Assembly (NCBI GenBank): GCA_949373085.1
Contig: CASICJ010000003.1
Coordinates: 1-54,128, forward strand
Length of the DNA stretch: 54,128 bases
Reading direction: 5' to 3'
Source of the DNA: an uncultured Verrucomicrobiales bacterium
Lineage (GTDB): Bacteria > Verrucomicrobiota > Verrucomicrobiia > Verrucomicrobiales > Akkermansiaceae
Below the pieces are notes generated by a model, which saw only the letters and a program-made list of their open reading frames with translations, had not been told where the DNA came from and did not search any database. Below are positions 8,878 through 19,473 of the stretch, in pieces (position 1 is the stretch's first letter; each line of letters opens with the position of its first letter). Made by a program: the position numbers and the translations under genes.

Positions 8878-9944
8878 CCTTCAATAACATTAACGATTTG
8901 GGCCGCTGCGGCGGGATCCGCGAGATTCAGCATCGATTCCGACATACTTTCACGAATTCCATCATCGAGTTCAGACAACATGTCAGTGATCGTTTTAGCC
9001 TCGAGATCTTTCTCATGAGCTAAGATCGCAGCCCCTGCTTTTTCGAAGACGCGCGCATTAGCTGTTTGATGGTCATCAGCAGAAAAGGGGAAGGGCACCA
9101 AAAGCGCGGGCAACCCTACATGGCTCAACTCTGTCAGAGACGAAGCCCCAGATCTCGCCACACAAAAATCACTTGCCGCATAGGCTGCCGCCATACCTTC
9201 ACAAAAGGCGAGTATCTTATAGCCATCACGCTTGCCCACTTGTTCAGAAAGACGTTCAAAGTCTGCCTGCCCAGTCAAGTGAAGAACCTGCCATGCAGTG
9301 CCCTCCGTTCCCTCGGCAACTATTTCATTAAGACGTCTCGCACCCTGCGAGCCCCCCATCACGAGGAGCGTTTTCTTTAGTGGATCAAGACCGAATTTTT
9401 CGCATGCTGCTTGGCGTGATGGAAGCTTCTCAAGCTCGTCACGAACCGGAGTTCCGGTATGAATCACCTCGATATCAGGAAAGTGAGTTGAAGCTTCCTC
9501 CAATCCCACCAAAACCGCAGTGCAACGCTTGGCCGTCATACGATTAGAACGCCCAGGAATAGCATTGGATTCATGCACATAGGTTCGAAGTCCTTTTTTT
9601 GAGCCAGCGACTACCGGAGGAAAAGAAGTAAACCCTCCCATTCCAAGAACCACATTTGCTTCCTCGCGATCAATGATACGGCCGCATTGCTTTATTGTCT
9701 TACGCAGAAGCCACAGAAAAGAAACCATTTTGAGCGAAAACGTCGGCGGCTTCGCAATGGCCCTGACAGTCTCAAAACGAAGGCCCAAGTATTTTTGGGA
9801 GGCCTGAGCATCGACTTTCTTTTCAGAAATCAGGAGCAGGACCTTGTGCCCCCGTGCCTTAAGCTCTTGGGCAACAGCGATTCCGGGAAATAAATGTCCT
9901 CCTGTTCCGCCGCAGGCGATTATAATTTTTTGAGATTTAGACAC
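8874..9944 (-). CDS. murG: Undecaprenyl-PP-MurNAc-pentapeptide GlcNAc transferase (lipid II synthase)
   Basis: MurG adds GlcNAc to lipid I on the inner face of the cytoplasmic membrane, making lipid II. The 356-residue length is normal. The N-terminal glycine-rich loop ACGGTGGHLFPGIAVA is complete, followed by GMGGFTSFPPV, HESNAIPGRSNR, and VMGGSQGARRLNE. The C-terminal UDP-GlcNAc site includes ARSGASSLTEL and PFPFSADDHQTANA. It overlaps the downstream murC-murB fusion by 4 bp, so the two are one operon. In most bacteria ftsW would lie immediately upstream; here ftsW is about 37 kb away on the same strand. Confidence 0.97.
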   Translation of the reverse strand: MSKSQKIIIACGGTGGHLFPGIAVAQELKARGHKVLLLISEKKVDAQASQKYLGLRFETVRAIAKPPTFSLKMVSFLWLLRKTIKQCGRIIDREEANVVLGMGGFTSFPPVVAGSKKGLRTYVHESNAIPGRSNRMTAKRCTAVLVGLEEASTHFPDIEVIHTGTPVRDELEKLPSRQAACEKFGLDPLKKTLLVMGGSQGARRLNEIVAEGTEGTAWQVLHLTGQADFERLSEQVGKRDGYKILAFCEGMAAAYAASDFCVARSGASSLTELSHVGLPALLVPFPFSADDHQTANARVFEKAGAAILAHEKDLEAKTITDMLSELDDGIRESMSESMLNLADPAAAAQIVNVIEG

Positions 9945-10295
9945 TAGCTTCGCCGAAACCTAATGTCTGGGATCAGTTTTTTGAACTGCGAAATGCAGGA
10001 AATATCGCCTTTCTATCGCAAGGACATTATTAACGTTTAACTTCACCTAAAAATTAGCCCATCAGCGATCCAAAACACTCAGCCAAAATCCTTTCGACAA
10101 ACAGCGCTCTGATTTGACTCGGAGCAGATGGGGTATTTCACTTTTTGAGACCATCCCAGAGGCGATACACTCGTATTATTTCCTTGAGAATTCTCATTCC
10201 GCAAGGTCGCACCTAGCTCTTCTTGAGCCATCCACCCTGATGCTTGATCGTCGCGCTTCCAAATTCACCGTAAAAACAGTATCATTTCCTTCTAG
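9945..10295. other. Divergent intergenic region between murG and argD (351 bp)
   Basis: This region separates two divergent genes, so it should hold promoters for both murG and argD. I see AT-rich patches (around 10010-10060 and 10170-10200) but no confident -35/-10 pair, riboswitch or repeat. No convincing open reading frame lies in it. Confidence 0.4.
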
Positions 10296-11520
<1,225 letters not shown>

Positions 11521-11534
11521 CCGATCACTTCGCC

Positions 11535-12524
11535 ATGCCCTCTACCCGACGCCAATTCCTCACCTCAAGTCTTATTATGGGAACCAGTATTCAATCAGTC
11601 CAAGCTGAAGCCGCGACCGGTGAACCGCTCATCGTCTCAACCTGGCCCTTTGGGAAAGCAGGTAACGATAAAGCTCTCGACACACTTAAAAACAAGGGCT
11701 CTCTTTTGGATGCAGTTGAACAAGGCATTCGCCTGGTGGAATCAGACGAGAAAAATCGCTCGGTTGGAATCACCGGTCTCCCCAATGCTGCCGGGGTGGT
11801 CCAACAAGATGCCTGCATCATGAACGGATCAGACCACAACGCCGGGAGCGTAGCCGCCATCGAAGGAATTATTCATCCCATCACTGCCGCCCGACGGGTC
11901 ATGGAGAAAACTCCTCACGTCATGCTCGTTGGCGACGGAGCTCAGAAATTTGCGATCAGGGAAGGACTAGAATCGATCAAGGTCGATTCTCAAAAACTCC
12001 ATGAAGAATGGCATCAAAAACAAAGTAAACCCATTCCCAACGATCGTCCCAAAGACAACCATGACACCGTCGCCTTACTCGTCCTCGACAGTAAAGGTCA
12101 CATCGCCGGTGGTTGCTCTACCAGTGGATGGGGTGGCAAACTCCCAGGCCGCGTTGGCGACTCCCCTATCATTGGAAGTGGGCTCTACGTCGACAATGAA
12201 GTTGGAGCGGCAGGTGCCACTGGATTAGGAGAAAACGTTATGCGTTACTGCGCGTCCTTCATGGTTGTGGAGTATATGCGACAGGGACTCCACCCCGAAG
12301 AGGCCTGTGTGAAGACGATTCAACGTATCGCTACCATTGATCCAAAATCAGCCGAAGATCTCCACCTAAACTTTATCGCCCTTGATAAAAAAGGTCGCTT
12401 TGGAGCAGCCGGTTCCGGCTCCGGTTTTCAATATTCGGTTACCACTCCCAATTTCAGCAAGGTCCTCGAAGGTTCCGCCTTGAGCAAGAAAGACGTTGGC
12501 CCAGAAGGAGGGAACACCAAATAA
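11535..12524 (+). CDS. Tat-exported N4-(beta-N-acetylglucosaminyl)-L-asparaginase / isoaspartyl peptidase family
   Basis: This is an Ntn-hydrolase of the glycosylasparaginase family, 329 residues. The N-terminus STRRQFLTSSLIMG is a twin-arginine signal, so the folded enzyme should be exported. The autocleavage site is NHDTVA, with Thr178 predicted to become the N-terminal nucleophile of the beta subunit. It is followed by the substrate-binding TSGWGGKLPGRVGDSPIIG and GATGLGENV, hallmarks of the family. Known members cleave the GlcNAc-Asn bond of N-linked glycans; bacterial homologues are common in Bacteroidetes and PVC bacteria. The neighbour argD is a different function, and the short 14-bp gap may only reflect shared transcription. 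The pectate lyase follows 88 bp later. Confidence 0.9.
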   Translation: MPSTRRQFLTSSLIMGTSIQSVQAEAATGEPLIVSTWPFGKAGNDKALDTLKNKGSLLDAVEQGIRLVESDEKNRSVGITGLPNAAGVVQQDACIMNGSDHNAGSVAAIEGIIHPITAARRVMEKTPHVMLVGDGAQKFAIREGLESIKVDSQKLHEEWHQKQSKPIPNDRPKDNHDTVALLVLDSKGHIAGGCSTSGWGGKLPGRVGDSPIIGSGLYVDNEVGAAGATGLGENVMRYCASFMVVEYMRQGLHPEEACVKTIQRIATIDPKSAEDLHLNFIALDKKGRFGAAGSGSGFQYSVTTPNFSKVLEGSALSKKDVGPEGGNTK

Positions 12525-12545
12525 TTCAAAAAATTTAAATCGAAA

Positions 12546-12565
12546 GGGCCCAGAAAATAGGGCCT
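12546..12565 (+). terminator. Possible terminator between glycosylasparaginase and pectate lyase
   Basis: A 6-bp GC-rich stem (GGGCCC with GGGCCT, one G-U pair) encloses an 8-base A-rich loop and is followed by GTTCTTT. It lies 21 bp after the stop. The T-run is poor, so this is tentative. Confidence 0.35.
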
Positions 12566-12612
12566 GTTCTTTATGGCCGACCCAAGATTCACCCCACATC
12601 GTATTCCTCCCA

Positions 12613-13623
12613 ATGAAGGTTGTTGCTCTCCTTCTTTCCACTGTTTGCCTCCTCGACGCAAAAGTCTCTTGGAAAAGTGCGCTTAACCAAAAATTAAATT
12701 GGTATGGCTCGCCTGAAGCAAGGGAGCTCGCCAAGAAGGTCATGCTCTATCAGCGCGACAATGGCGGGTGGCCCAAGAATCAAGATTTCTCAAGAGCAAT
12801 TGATACGGTCGGTCTTAAAGAACTCACCCAGCAACGTAGCAATCTTAAGGATACCACCTTCGACAACGGAGCAACCTATACACCACTTAAATTTCTGACT
12901 CGTGTCTGGCAGGCCCAGCCGAGCCCTGAGATTGAAACCTCTCTTCACCGCGGCATAGCCTTCCTCCTTACTAGCCAATACGACAACGGCGGATGGCCTC
13001 AGCGACCCTATAGTTCCGGTTACAGTCTTCACATCACCTACAACGATGGTGCGATGATCGGAGTCATGTCCTTCCTTCGAGATCTCAAAAATGATTCCAT
13101 CACTTTTCTGAGGGAGGATGAAAAATCTTCGATCATGAAAGCGCTCAATCTCGGCCTTGATTGCATCCTCCAAACTCAGATCTACATCAATGGCAAACCT
13201 ACCGTTTGGTGTGCCCAGCATGATGCAAAGACCCTTTTACCTGCTAAAGCACGATCTTACGAACACCCTTCCCTCAGCGGCGCAGAAAGTGCAGGTATCG
13301 TAAGATATCTCATGGCGATCAAAAAACCCTCTAGTAAGGTTCTCAAATCAATCAACGGAGCAATTACTTGGTTTCGAGAGAAGCAGATTAATGGCATCAG
13401 AGTCATCAAAAAAGACGGAGATAAAACCATCGTTAAAGATAAAAATTCTCCACCTCTTTGGGCCCGCTTCTCCGATCTTAAGACTGGGCAACCTATTTTT
13501 TCCGGTCGCGACGGAATCATCAAATCTTCAATCAAAGAAATCGAAGCCGAACGTCGTAACGGCTACGCTTGGTATATTAGAAATCCACGATCTATTCTCA
13601 AAGATTACGATCGCGATCGTTAA
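12613..13623 (+). CDS. Secreted pectate lyase, polysaccharide lyase family 10 (PelA type)
   Basis: This enzyme cleaves polygalacturonate by beta-elimination. The start at 12613 gives [20 protein letters not shown], a signal peptide; a longer frame from 12496 would overlap the previous gene's end. The 336-residue product shows PL10 signatures: [13 protein letters not shown], the [14 protein letters not shown] helix segment, [10 protein letters not shown] followed by [13 protein letters not shown], and a C-terminal region with TVWCAQHD and [13 protein letters not shown]. These match the (alpha/alpha)3-type fold with acidic Ca2+-binding and catalytic Asp residues in the NDG motif. It overlaps the convergent helicase by 4 bp through a shared TTAA. 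Along with the sulfatases it points to polysaccharide use. Confidence 0.9.
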   Translation: MKVVALLLSTVCLLDAKVSWKSALNQKLNWYGSPEARELAKKVMLYQRDNGGWPKNQDFSRAIDTVGLKELTQQRSNLKDTTFDNGATYTPLKFLTRVWQAQPSPEIETSLHRGIAFLLTSQYDNGGWPQRPYSSGYSLHITYNDGAMIGVMSFLRDLKNDSITFLREDEKSSIMKALNLGLDCILQTQIYINGKPTVWCAQHDAKTLLPAKARSYEHPSLSGAESAGIVRYLMAIKKPSSKVLKSINGAITWFREKQINGIRVIKKDGDKTIVKDKNSPPLWARFSDLKTGQPIFSGRDGIIKSSIKEIEAERRNGYAWYIRNPRSILKDYDRDR

Positions 13624-16106
13624 AACGGTCCCAACTCTCTCAAGCATACAACAACTCGGTTTTCCAAGTCCGATTGCGCCCGATCCAATTCAAGAACAAC
13701 ACTCCAGTCGTTGAGCCCCTCTTCATCGACCAGAATCTGCTCCAAACGATCACCTTCAATACGGAGATACTTTGAGCTTCGTGCCTCGGGGTCCATGCGG
13801 ATAATCCCGTGCTCCTCGAAATACCCCTTCATCATCTCACGAATCTCGAAAGGCTTACTCCCCACTAAGTCAGCGGCGGCTTCGTAATTCTCAAGTGAGA
13901 TCTCCTTCACGAAATCAAAAATCGCTCTGCGAGTTGCTCGCACAAACTCGGCTTTTCGCCTCGTGTAAGGAACCCCCTTGACCGGAGCCTTCTCAACGAC
14001 TTCCTCGTGATCTCGCAATCTCTCCCACTCATCAATCAAACTGGAGTCAACCCCACGGACTATTTCTTCTAGGAATGACTCAGCCTCCTCAACTTCTTCG
14101 GTCTTTAAAAAAGGGGGCACCGTTTGCACAAGAACCTTATACACCGCAGAAAGGTGGCGAAGTAAAACCGCCTCACTCCTTTCAAGTCCATAGTTTTTAA
14201 TATAATCCTCGAATGAGGACCATCCCTCGAACATTTCCCGCACGATGGACTTGGGTCTGACTCCCGCCTCCTTGGCCCAAGGATTAATAAGAACGAAATC
14301 ATTATAAGTCTGGTAAATAAAATCCTTACCTGGTTTCGGATGCTCCACTTCCTCAAGAGCCTCCAAACGATCATCGTAATCCACGCCGTCTGCCTTCATC
14401 TGCGTAACCAAAGCCGTCTTGATTTTATCAACTTGCTTTCGAATTACTGCGGTTGGGTCTTCCAAAATAGCCTCAATAAGCGAAAGCATATTGGCGACAT
14501 AATCAGGCGCCTCGCTGTCCAATTTTGGGATAGTTTCGATTAAGTAAAGCCCAAGAGCCTGATTCATTGTGAAATCATCCTGCAATTCTACGTTTAACTC
14601 CACCTTGGCCAAGGTCGTACGTTTCTCCTTCGGAATAATCGTTAGGATCTTCCCTTCCACCAAACCACGAAAAAGAGCAAAGGCTTGTCTTCGCAGCGTC
14701 ATCTTCCTTCCCGGCAGCTCGTGACACACATTGATGATTCTGCGCAGCTCCGCACAGCCATCTTCGCCTTCTCTTGAAAGAATATTGAGCAAAGTGCCAT
14801 GACGGATACTGAAACTAGAGACCAACTTCTCTGGCGGAGCACTTTGTAGTTTTTCATAGGTCCTCTCATCCCAATTTACAAAACCCTTCTCCGGTGGTTT
14901 CTTTTTCTGAGCCTTACTCTTTTTCCCCTTCGCCGCAGCCTTGGCCTCAGCCTTCAAATTCTCAATAAAATATTCAGGAGCCTGAGCCACAACGTAGCCA
15001 ACATCATCAAAGCCCCGCCGCCCCGCTCTACCGCAAATCTGACGAAAGTCGCGGACTGCTAGAATCTTAGTATTTTGTCCTCCGAATTTATAAAGCTGGG
15101 TGAAGAGCACAGTACGGATAGGCACGTTCACTCCTACCCCTAGTGTATCAGTTCCACAAATCACTTTCATGAGCCCCCGCTGCGCCAGCTTTTCGACAAG
15201 AACCCGATACTTAGGTAATAACCCCGCATGGTGAATCCCAAGCCCGTGCCGAAGAAGCTTCTTTATCTCTTTCCCATAAGGGCTCTTAAAATCAGCATCC
15301 TTAAGAACTTCAGAAATAGCGGCTTTCTCTTCTTTCGAACAAAAATTCCGACTCATCAAATTTTGCGCCGTCCGAGCGCAGGACAGCTGGGTAAAATGCA
15401 CGAGATAAATCGGTGCTTTATCCGAACTAACCAGCTCGTCGACCTGATCCTCAAGAGAGGTTGTGCTGTAAGAAAACTCCAAGGGAACCGGACGCTCTTC
15501 CGACTTCACTAAAACTGTCTCTACTCCCGTGAGATCAGTTAATTCTTTTTGAAATACTTCGGTCTCTCCCAAAGTCGCCGACATTAAAAGAAAGCGAGCC
15601 TGAGGGAGGGTCAAGAGGGGAATCTGCCAAGCCACCCCTCGTTCATGGTCCGAATAATAATGAAACTCGTCCATAATCACCTCATCCACCTTCGCCAGTG
15701 ATCCCTCCCTCAAGGCCATATTAGAAAGTATCTCCGCCGTGCAGCAAATTACCGGCGCCTCGGAGTTCACCGTGGCATCTCCAGTAATCATTCCCACTTG
15801 ATCCGGACCAAATGTTTCGCACAACGCAAGAAACTTTTCGTTAGCAAGCGCCTTGATTGGGACCGTATAAAATGACCTTCGTCCTTGGCAAATTGCTCGA
15901 AAATGAAGCGCGAGGGCAACCAGCGACTTCCCCGATCCTGTTGGAGTATTAAGAATAACATTCTTTCCCTCATATAGCTCAAGGATAGCCTCTTCTTGAT
16001 GGTCATAGGGCTCCGTTCCACTTTCGATAAGATACTCGAGAAAAGCATCGAGCACTTCGGAACTCGATGACGCATCATTTACGATTGATGGATCCAACTG
16101 CGGCAC
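13620..16106 (-). CDS. Ski2-like DEAD/DEAH-box helicase with C-terminal DUF3516
   Basis: This superfamily 2 RNA or DNA helicase has 828 residues. Walker A TPTGSGKS (54-61), motif Ia PIKALANEK, motif II DEFH (146-149), motif III MSATL, and motif [13 protein letters not shown] are all present. Motif V reads [17 protein letters not shown] Lys/Ala-rich stretch (roughly 385-405, [15 protein letters not shown]) separates the helicase core from a long helical C-terminal region that matches the DUF3516 arrangement known from bacterial Ski2/Mtr4-like helicases. The substrate is unknown; RNA turnover is the likeliest by analogy with Ski2. It is a single gene, convergent with the pectate lyase and divergent from the selenoprotein candidate. 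Confidence 0.9.
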   Translation of the reverse strand: MPQLDPSIVNDASSSSEVLDAFLEYLIESGTEPYDHQEEAILELYEGKNVILNTPTGSGKSLVALALHFRAICQGRRSFYTVPIKALANEKFLALCETFGPDQVGMITGDATVNSEAPVICCTAEILSNMALREGSLAKVDEVIMDEFHYYSDHERGVAWQIPLLTLPQARFLLMSATLGETEVFQKELTDLTGVETVLVKSEERPVPLEFSYSTTSLEDQVDELVSSDKAPIYLVHFTQLSCARTAQNLMSRNFCSKEEKAAISEVLKDADFKSPYGKEIKKLLRHGLGIHHAGLLPKYRVLVEKLAQRGLMKVICGTDTLGVGVNVPIRTVLFTQLYKFGGQNTKILAVRDFRQICGRAGRRGFDDVGYVVAQAPEYFIENLKAEAKAAAKGKKSKAQKKKPPEKGFVNWDERTYEKLQSAPPEKLVSSFSIRHGTLLNILSREGEDGCAELRRIINVCHELPGRKMTLRRQAFALFRGLVEGKILTIIPKEKRTTLAKVELNVELQDDFTMNQALGLYLIETIPKLDSEAPDYVANMLSLIEAILEDPTAVIRKQVDKIKTALVTQMKADGVDYDDRLEALEEVEHPKPGKDFIYQTYNDFVLINPWAKEAGVRPKSIVREMFEGWSSFEDYIKNYGLERSEAVLLRHLSAVYKVLVQTVPPFLKTEEVEEAESFLEEIVRGVDSSLIDEWERLRDHEEVVEKAPVKGVPYTRRKAEFVRATRRAIFDFVKEISLENYEAAADLVGSKPFEIREMMKGYFEEHGIIRMDPEARSSKYLRIEGDRLEQILVDEEGLNDWSVVLELDRAQSDLENRVVVCLRELGPF

Positions 16107-16197
16107 GACAAAAAAGTGGCCATCTCACCCCATAAGTAAAGTCCCTCCTAAACACTCCCTGATCGACACCACTTGAATTTCATCTAAAAATCTGCCC

Positions 16198-17256
16198 ATG
16201 AAGGCAAAAGAATTGCTCATTATGTTGGTTGTCACTGCCGGACTCGTAGTCGCACAAACTAACGCCAAAGACAAAATCGCGGACCAAATTAGCGAACTCA
16301 TCGAAACCCAAGATGCTGCCGTTAAAAAATTTATGGACGAAGTCCGGGCCCTTCCTCGTGAAAAACAGCGCGAAGCCTATCAAAAAGGCTATCCACAATT
16401 TGATGACACCATTGAGGCACTGTACACTCTTGCGGAAGAAAGCCCCGCTGAGGCAGCGAGCCTCAAGGCTATTTCTTGGATCTCAAGTCACAATCGTGGC
16501 AAAGAATTAAAGCCCGTAATTTTTGCTGTCCTTGAAAAGCATCATCTCGATCACAGCGATTTATCAGAAGTCATTCTCTCGTTCTACGGAGCTAAGGGAG
16601 AAAACACCCAAGCCTTTCTCGCGACCGTCGTTGAAAAAAGTAAAACTCAGGACGCTCGAGGAGCCGCGCGCTACATTCAAGCCATCCAGATTGAACGCGA
16701 GACAGCAAAAACTGCCCAATATAAAGCCCTCGTCGAAAAACTGAATACTGAGCATGCCGACTTTGAAGTAAGAGGCCGTAAGGTTGCCGCGATGATGAAA
16801 GCGACACTTGAAGCGAAAGAAAAATTGGCGATTGGAAAATCAGCCCCTGAAATAATCGGAAAAGATGTCGAGGGAAAAGAAATGAAGCTCTCTGATTACA
16901 AGGGAAAGATCGTTGTCCTCGATTTTTGGGGTGATTGGTGAGGCCCCTGCCGCGCTATGTATCCTCACGAGCGGTCGCTCGTTGAAAGATTGAAAGACAA
17001 GCCCTTCACTATTCTTGGAGTCAACAGCGACTCTTCCAAAAGATACAAAAAGGCGATTGAAGAAAACAATATTACTTGGCCCTCATTCTGGGACGGAGGA
17101 AGAACCGGCGGCCCAATCGCCACCGCTTGGGCAGTCCGAGGTTGGCCTACGATTTACATCATCGATGCCAAAGGCGTAATTCGCTTCAAAAACACTCGAG
17201 GGAAAGCCATGGACGAGGCTGTAGATACGCTCCTTAAGGAAATAGAAAATGAGTAA
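16198..17256 (+). CDS. Secreted TlpA/thioredoxin-like protein with predicted selenocysteine (UGPC active site)
   Basis: One frame of 353 codons is interrupted only by TGA at 16939-16941. Read as selenocysteine, the product has 352 residues: a signal peptide (LLIMLVVTAGLVVAQTNA), an alpha-helical N-terminal region (about 30-215), and a C-terminal TlpA-like thioredoxin domain. The active site reads VVLDFWGDW-Sec248-GPC251-RAMYPHE, where homologues have WCGPC. The domain continues with LGVNSDS, TWPSFWDGG, GPIATAW, and the cis-Pro loop GWPTIYIIDAKGVIRF. Cys251 is the only cysteine, so without Sec the protein would have no redox pair. A SECIS-like hairpin lies at 16966-16984. The alternative, a nonsense mutation TGC/TGT to TGA, is less likely given the intact downstream sequence. 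It is probably periplasmic and may reduce or oxidise thiols or peroxides. No sel genes are in the window. Confidence 0.85.
16966..16984 (+). promoter_or_regulatory. Candidate bacterial SECIS element
   Basis: Downstream of the in-frame TGA, ACGAGC (16967-16972) pairs perfectly with GCTCGT (16977-16982) around a four-base loop GGTC. A C-G pair below, with one bulged T, extends the stem. The first loop G is 32 nt after the last base of the TGA, within the spacing described for bacterial SECIS elements. The GGUC loop contains the GU that SelB recognises in the E. coli fdhF element. The stem is inside coding sequence for His-Glu-Arg-Ser-Leu-Val, so part of the pairing could be codon coincidence. 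Confidence 0.65.
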
Positions 17257-17304
17257 AGCACCACGAGTTACCAACTTAATCAAACGTCATTTTGAAATTT
17301 TATC

Positions 17305-17321
17305 CCCACGTGACGCGTGGG
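17305..17321 (+). terminator. GC-rich hairpin after the selenoprotein gene
   Basis: A perfect 6-bp stem, CCCACG/CGTGGG, with loop TGACG, sits 49 bp after the stop between two convergent genes. No T-run follows on either strand, so it could be a non-canonical terminator or chance. Confidence 0.3.
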
Positions 17322-17377
17322 ACTTCTCAAGTTCGGATTCTTTGTTTCACTGAAGGCGATCAAAATTAAAGCTTCCA

Positions 17378-17878
17378 TCAGATCACCTCGGTCTTGAACA
17401 AGTGGAATCCTCGCTTTTCATAATTCCCAAGTGCATGAGGATGATCCTCACTACAGGTATGTAACCATACCCTTTGAGTCCCTTTAATTTGCCAAGCCTC
17501 TCGAACCGCAAGAGAAAGCATCCCTCCTCCAATTCCCTTTCCAATCATTAGAGGTAACAGTCCAAAATAAACGATTTCTATACTTCCTCCTTCCTGAATT
17601 TCCATCTCTACATAACCTACTTCTTTATCTCCAAGGTGAGCGACCCACGTTCTTAGGTTCTCGCGGCTCACCCATTTCTCCCATTGATTATTTGTCCAAT
17701 TCAGGCGATCAACCCATTGCCAATTCCCGCCAACCTCCCTATAAAATCGAGTATTAATGGCCGCATCATCGGTCGGTTTTAAGCCCAAATTTATGACAAC
17801 CTTGGAAGGAATAAATCGCTCCCTTTCCGTAATTTCCAGATACCAGATCTTGATTCCCTTCACTACGTGATTTGACAC
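17378..17878 (-). CDS. GNAT family N-acetyltransferase
   Basis: This 166-residue cytoplasmic protein has the GNAT fold. The acetyl-CoA-binding motif A is visible as FGLLPLMIGKGIGGGMLSLAV (the Gln/Arg-x-x-Gly-x-Gly/Ala-like loop IGKGIGGG), preceded by the beta-strand VGYVEMEI and followed by a motif B ending NYEKRGFHLFK. The N-terminal part up to about residue 75 is less conserved and contains the aromatic-rich WQWVDRLNWTNNQW typical of one group of small GNATs. The acceptor substrate cannot be inferred. It stands alone, with 120 bp to each neighbour. Confidence 0.8.
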   Translation of the reverse strand: MSNHVVKGIKIWYLEITERERFIPSKVVINLGLKPTDDAAINTRFYREVGGNWQWVDRLNWTNNQWEKWVSRENLRTWVAHLGDKEVGYVEMEIQEGGSIEIVYFGLLPLMIGKGIGGGMLSLAVREAWQIKGTQRVWLHTCSEDHPHALGNYEKRGFHLFKTEVI

Positions 17879-18006
17879 AGTAAGCCGTGGCTCGTCACGC
17901 CCTACTTAGAGTAGAAAAAATTAAACCTCAGTTCACCGAAGCAAGGCCACGTCGGAATAAAAAAGAAAATGGGAATGTGAGCCTGCAATAAGGATCCACA
18001 CATGAG

Positions 18007-18483
18007 TTACTGAAGCTGTGTGAGGATCTCCATGATAAGATCACCACTCCGATGATCAAAGATGGAGTGTTCACGCAGCCACCGGGCTACTTTTAAAAGG
18101 TCAGATTCGGAAAGCCCAAGATCATTGAACGATGAACGCTCAAAATTCTGCCCGGTATTTACTACATGGAAAATCTCAAGATATTTCCTTCCCGGCTGGC
18201 CCAACCGAGACACTTTGAGATACTTCCCATAAGTAACTTCGTCGAATTCCTCCCAAAAATCATCGGGCATATTTTCAATTTGTAGCCTTGCCGCTGTTGT
18301 CGTATCCAGAAACATACCAATTTTGGCAGCTGCTGCTTGAACTTCCATTGGCAACGGAAAGGCATCCTGAAACTGTTCAGCCATAATCGCCACCACCTCG
18401 AAACCATCCTTCTTTTCCCAAATTACCAGATGGAAAAATTGATCAAGCTTCTCCGCTAATTGTGACAATTCTAAAATTTTCAT
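18007..18483 (-). CDS. Conserved-looking hypothetical protein, translationally coupled to menF
   Basis: I do not recognise this 158-residue acidic protein. It has no signal peptide, membrane segment or Cys pair. It is rich in Leu and Glu with predicted helices at both ends (LSQLAEKLDQFFHLVIWE and LLKVARWLREHSIF). The start overlaps the menF stop by 4 bp (ATGA), so it belongs to the same operon and is very likely a real gene. Its position at the end of the menD-tpiA-menF run suggests nothing specific about function. Confidence 0.65.
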   Translation of the reverse strand: MKILELSQLAEKLDQFFHLVIWEKKDGFEVVAIMAEQFQDAFPLPMEVQAAAAKIGMFLDTTTAARLQIENMPDDFWEEFDEVTYGKYLKVSRLGQPGRKYLEIFHVVNTGQNFERSSFNDLGLSESDLLKVARWLREHSIFDHRSGDLIMEILTQLQ

Positions 18484-19466
18484 TGGGAAGACTCGAACAA
18501 ATCGCGCACTGAATTTCGCTTCAAAGCAAGCTCACGCCATTCATTTACCAAACGGCTTTCCTGGATCACTCCGCACCCACTCGGAAGCGCAAAATCATTT
18601 CCCTTCCAAGCCACCATTCGGATTGCCACCAAGGCTTCAAAATCACCATCCCTAAACAATCCAAAAGGTGCTCCAAATTCTACCGGACAATCCAAGCGTT
18701 CACGCCAGTCTTTCAGTTGCGCAATAGTTTCCGGAGTCCTAGGCAAAGGCCCGAGAGCCGGCGTTGGATGCAAGCGCTCAATCAAAGTCTTCGTTTCCTG
18801 ATACTGGTAGAGCTCAACATTGATAAGCGTTTGAAAATGTATCAACCGACCCAAATCGAGGATGTCTCGGACGCGCCTTACCACCATCCCAAGATCTGAG
18901 AGCTTTGCAATCAAGGTCTGCGCGACAAACTCATGTTCACGAATTTCTTTATCATCGACCGCAAAGAGCCTCTGCTCCTCACTTCGCGCCGTCCCGGCTA
19001 GGGCCATCGTGTATATCCGGCCGTCGAAATAGCGAAATAGAACCTCTGGAGTTGCTCCCAAAAAACCCTCTTCCTCTCCAATCCAGCCATATGGCCGAAG
19101 AGATTTGGGTATTTGGAACAAAGAAGCCAGAAGCGTATCGGGCGAACACTTGCCTTTCCCCTTTTCGGTCACAACAGGGACCGACTTTTCGATCATTCCC
19201 TGCCCGATCGCTCCAGAAACCTCGCGGAAAACCTCCGCGAATCTTACGGGATCTGGTTCCTCCCATTGAATTCGGCACTCTCCTGAAGCGGGTGCCTTGT
19301 TGAGAAATTCAACCCGATCCGGAACAAGCCATGGCTTTTTTTCACTAAGCGAGAAATCATTCTTGTAGAAAGCCACCCCTCCGGCGGGTGGCTCTGCCAA
19401 GGCGGTAAATGGCCCATAGCCGACGAGAACATCGCCAGTCCGGGTCCCAAAAACCGCTCTTTCCAT
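18480..19466 (-). CDS. menF: Isochorismate synthase-like chorismate-binding enzyme
   Basis: This enzyme probably converts chorismate to isochorismate, the entry step to menaquinone. The 328 residues, shorter than the 430 of E. coli MenF, hold the chorismate-binding fold: GFLGATPEVLFRY, MALAGTARSEE, KEIREHEFV (acidic metal site), LIHFQT, HPTPALGPLPR and PSGCGVI. Other chorismate-using enzymes (TrpE, PabB, salicylate synthase) share these motifs. menD two genes upstream favours MenF. The N-terminal 100 residues lack the usual full subdomain, which explains the small size. tpiA ends 7 bp upstream and the downstream unknown gene overlaps by 4 bp. Confidence 0.85.
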   Translation of the reverse strand: MERAVFGTRTGDVLVGYGPFTALAEPPAGGVAFYKNDFSLSEKKPWLVPDRVEFLNKAPASGECRIQWEEPDPVRFAEVFREVSGAIGQGMIEKSVPVVTEKGKGKCSPDTLLASLFQIPKSLRPYGWIGEEEGFLGATPEVLFRYFDGRIYTMALAGTARSEEQRLFAVDDKEIREHEFVAQTLIAKLSDLGMVVRRVRDILDLGRLIHFQTLINVELYQYQETKTLIERLHPTPALGPLPRTPETIAQLKDWRERLDCPVEFGAPFGLFRDGDFEALVAIRMVAWKGNDFALPSGCGVIQESRLVNEWRELALKRNSVRDLFESSQ

Positions 19467-19473
19467 AATCGCT

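Noticed and set aside
16957..17256. A separate 99-codon gene starting MYPHERSLV after the TGA, with the upstream ORF ending at the TGA
   Set aside because: It is in the same frame as the upstream ORF, has no ribosome binding site, begins in the middle of the thioredoxin motif, and the pieces join into one normal TlpA-like protein.
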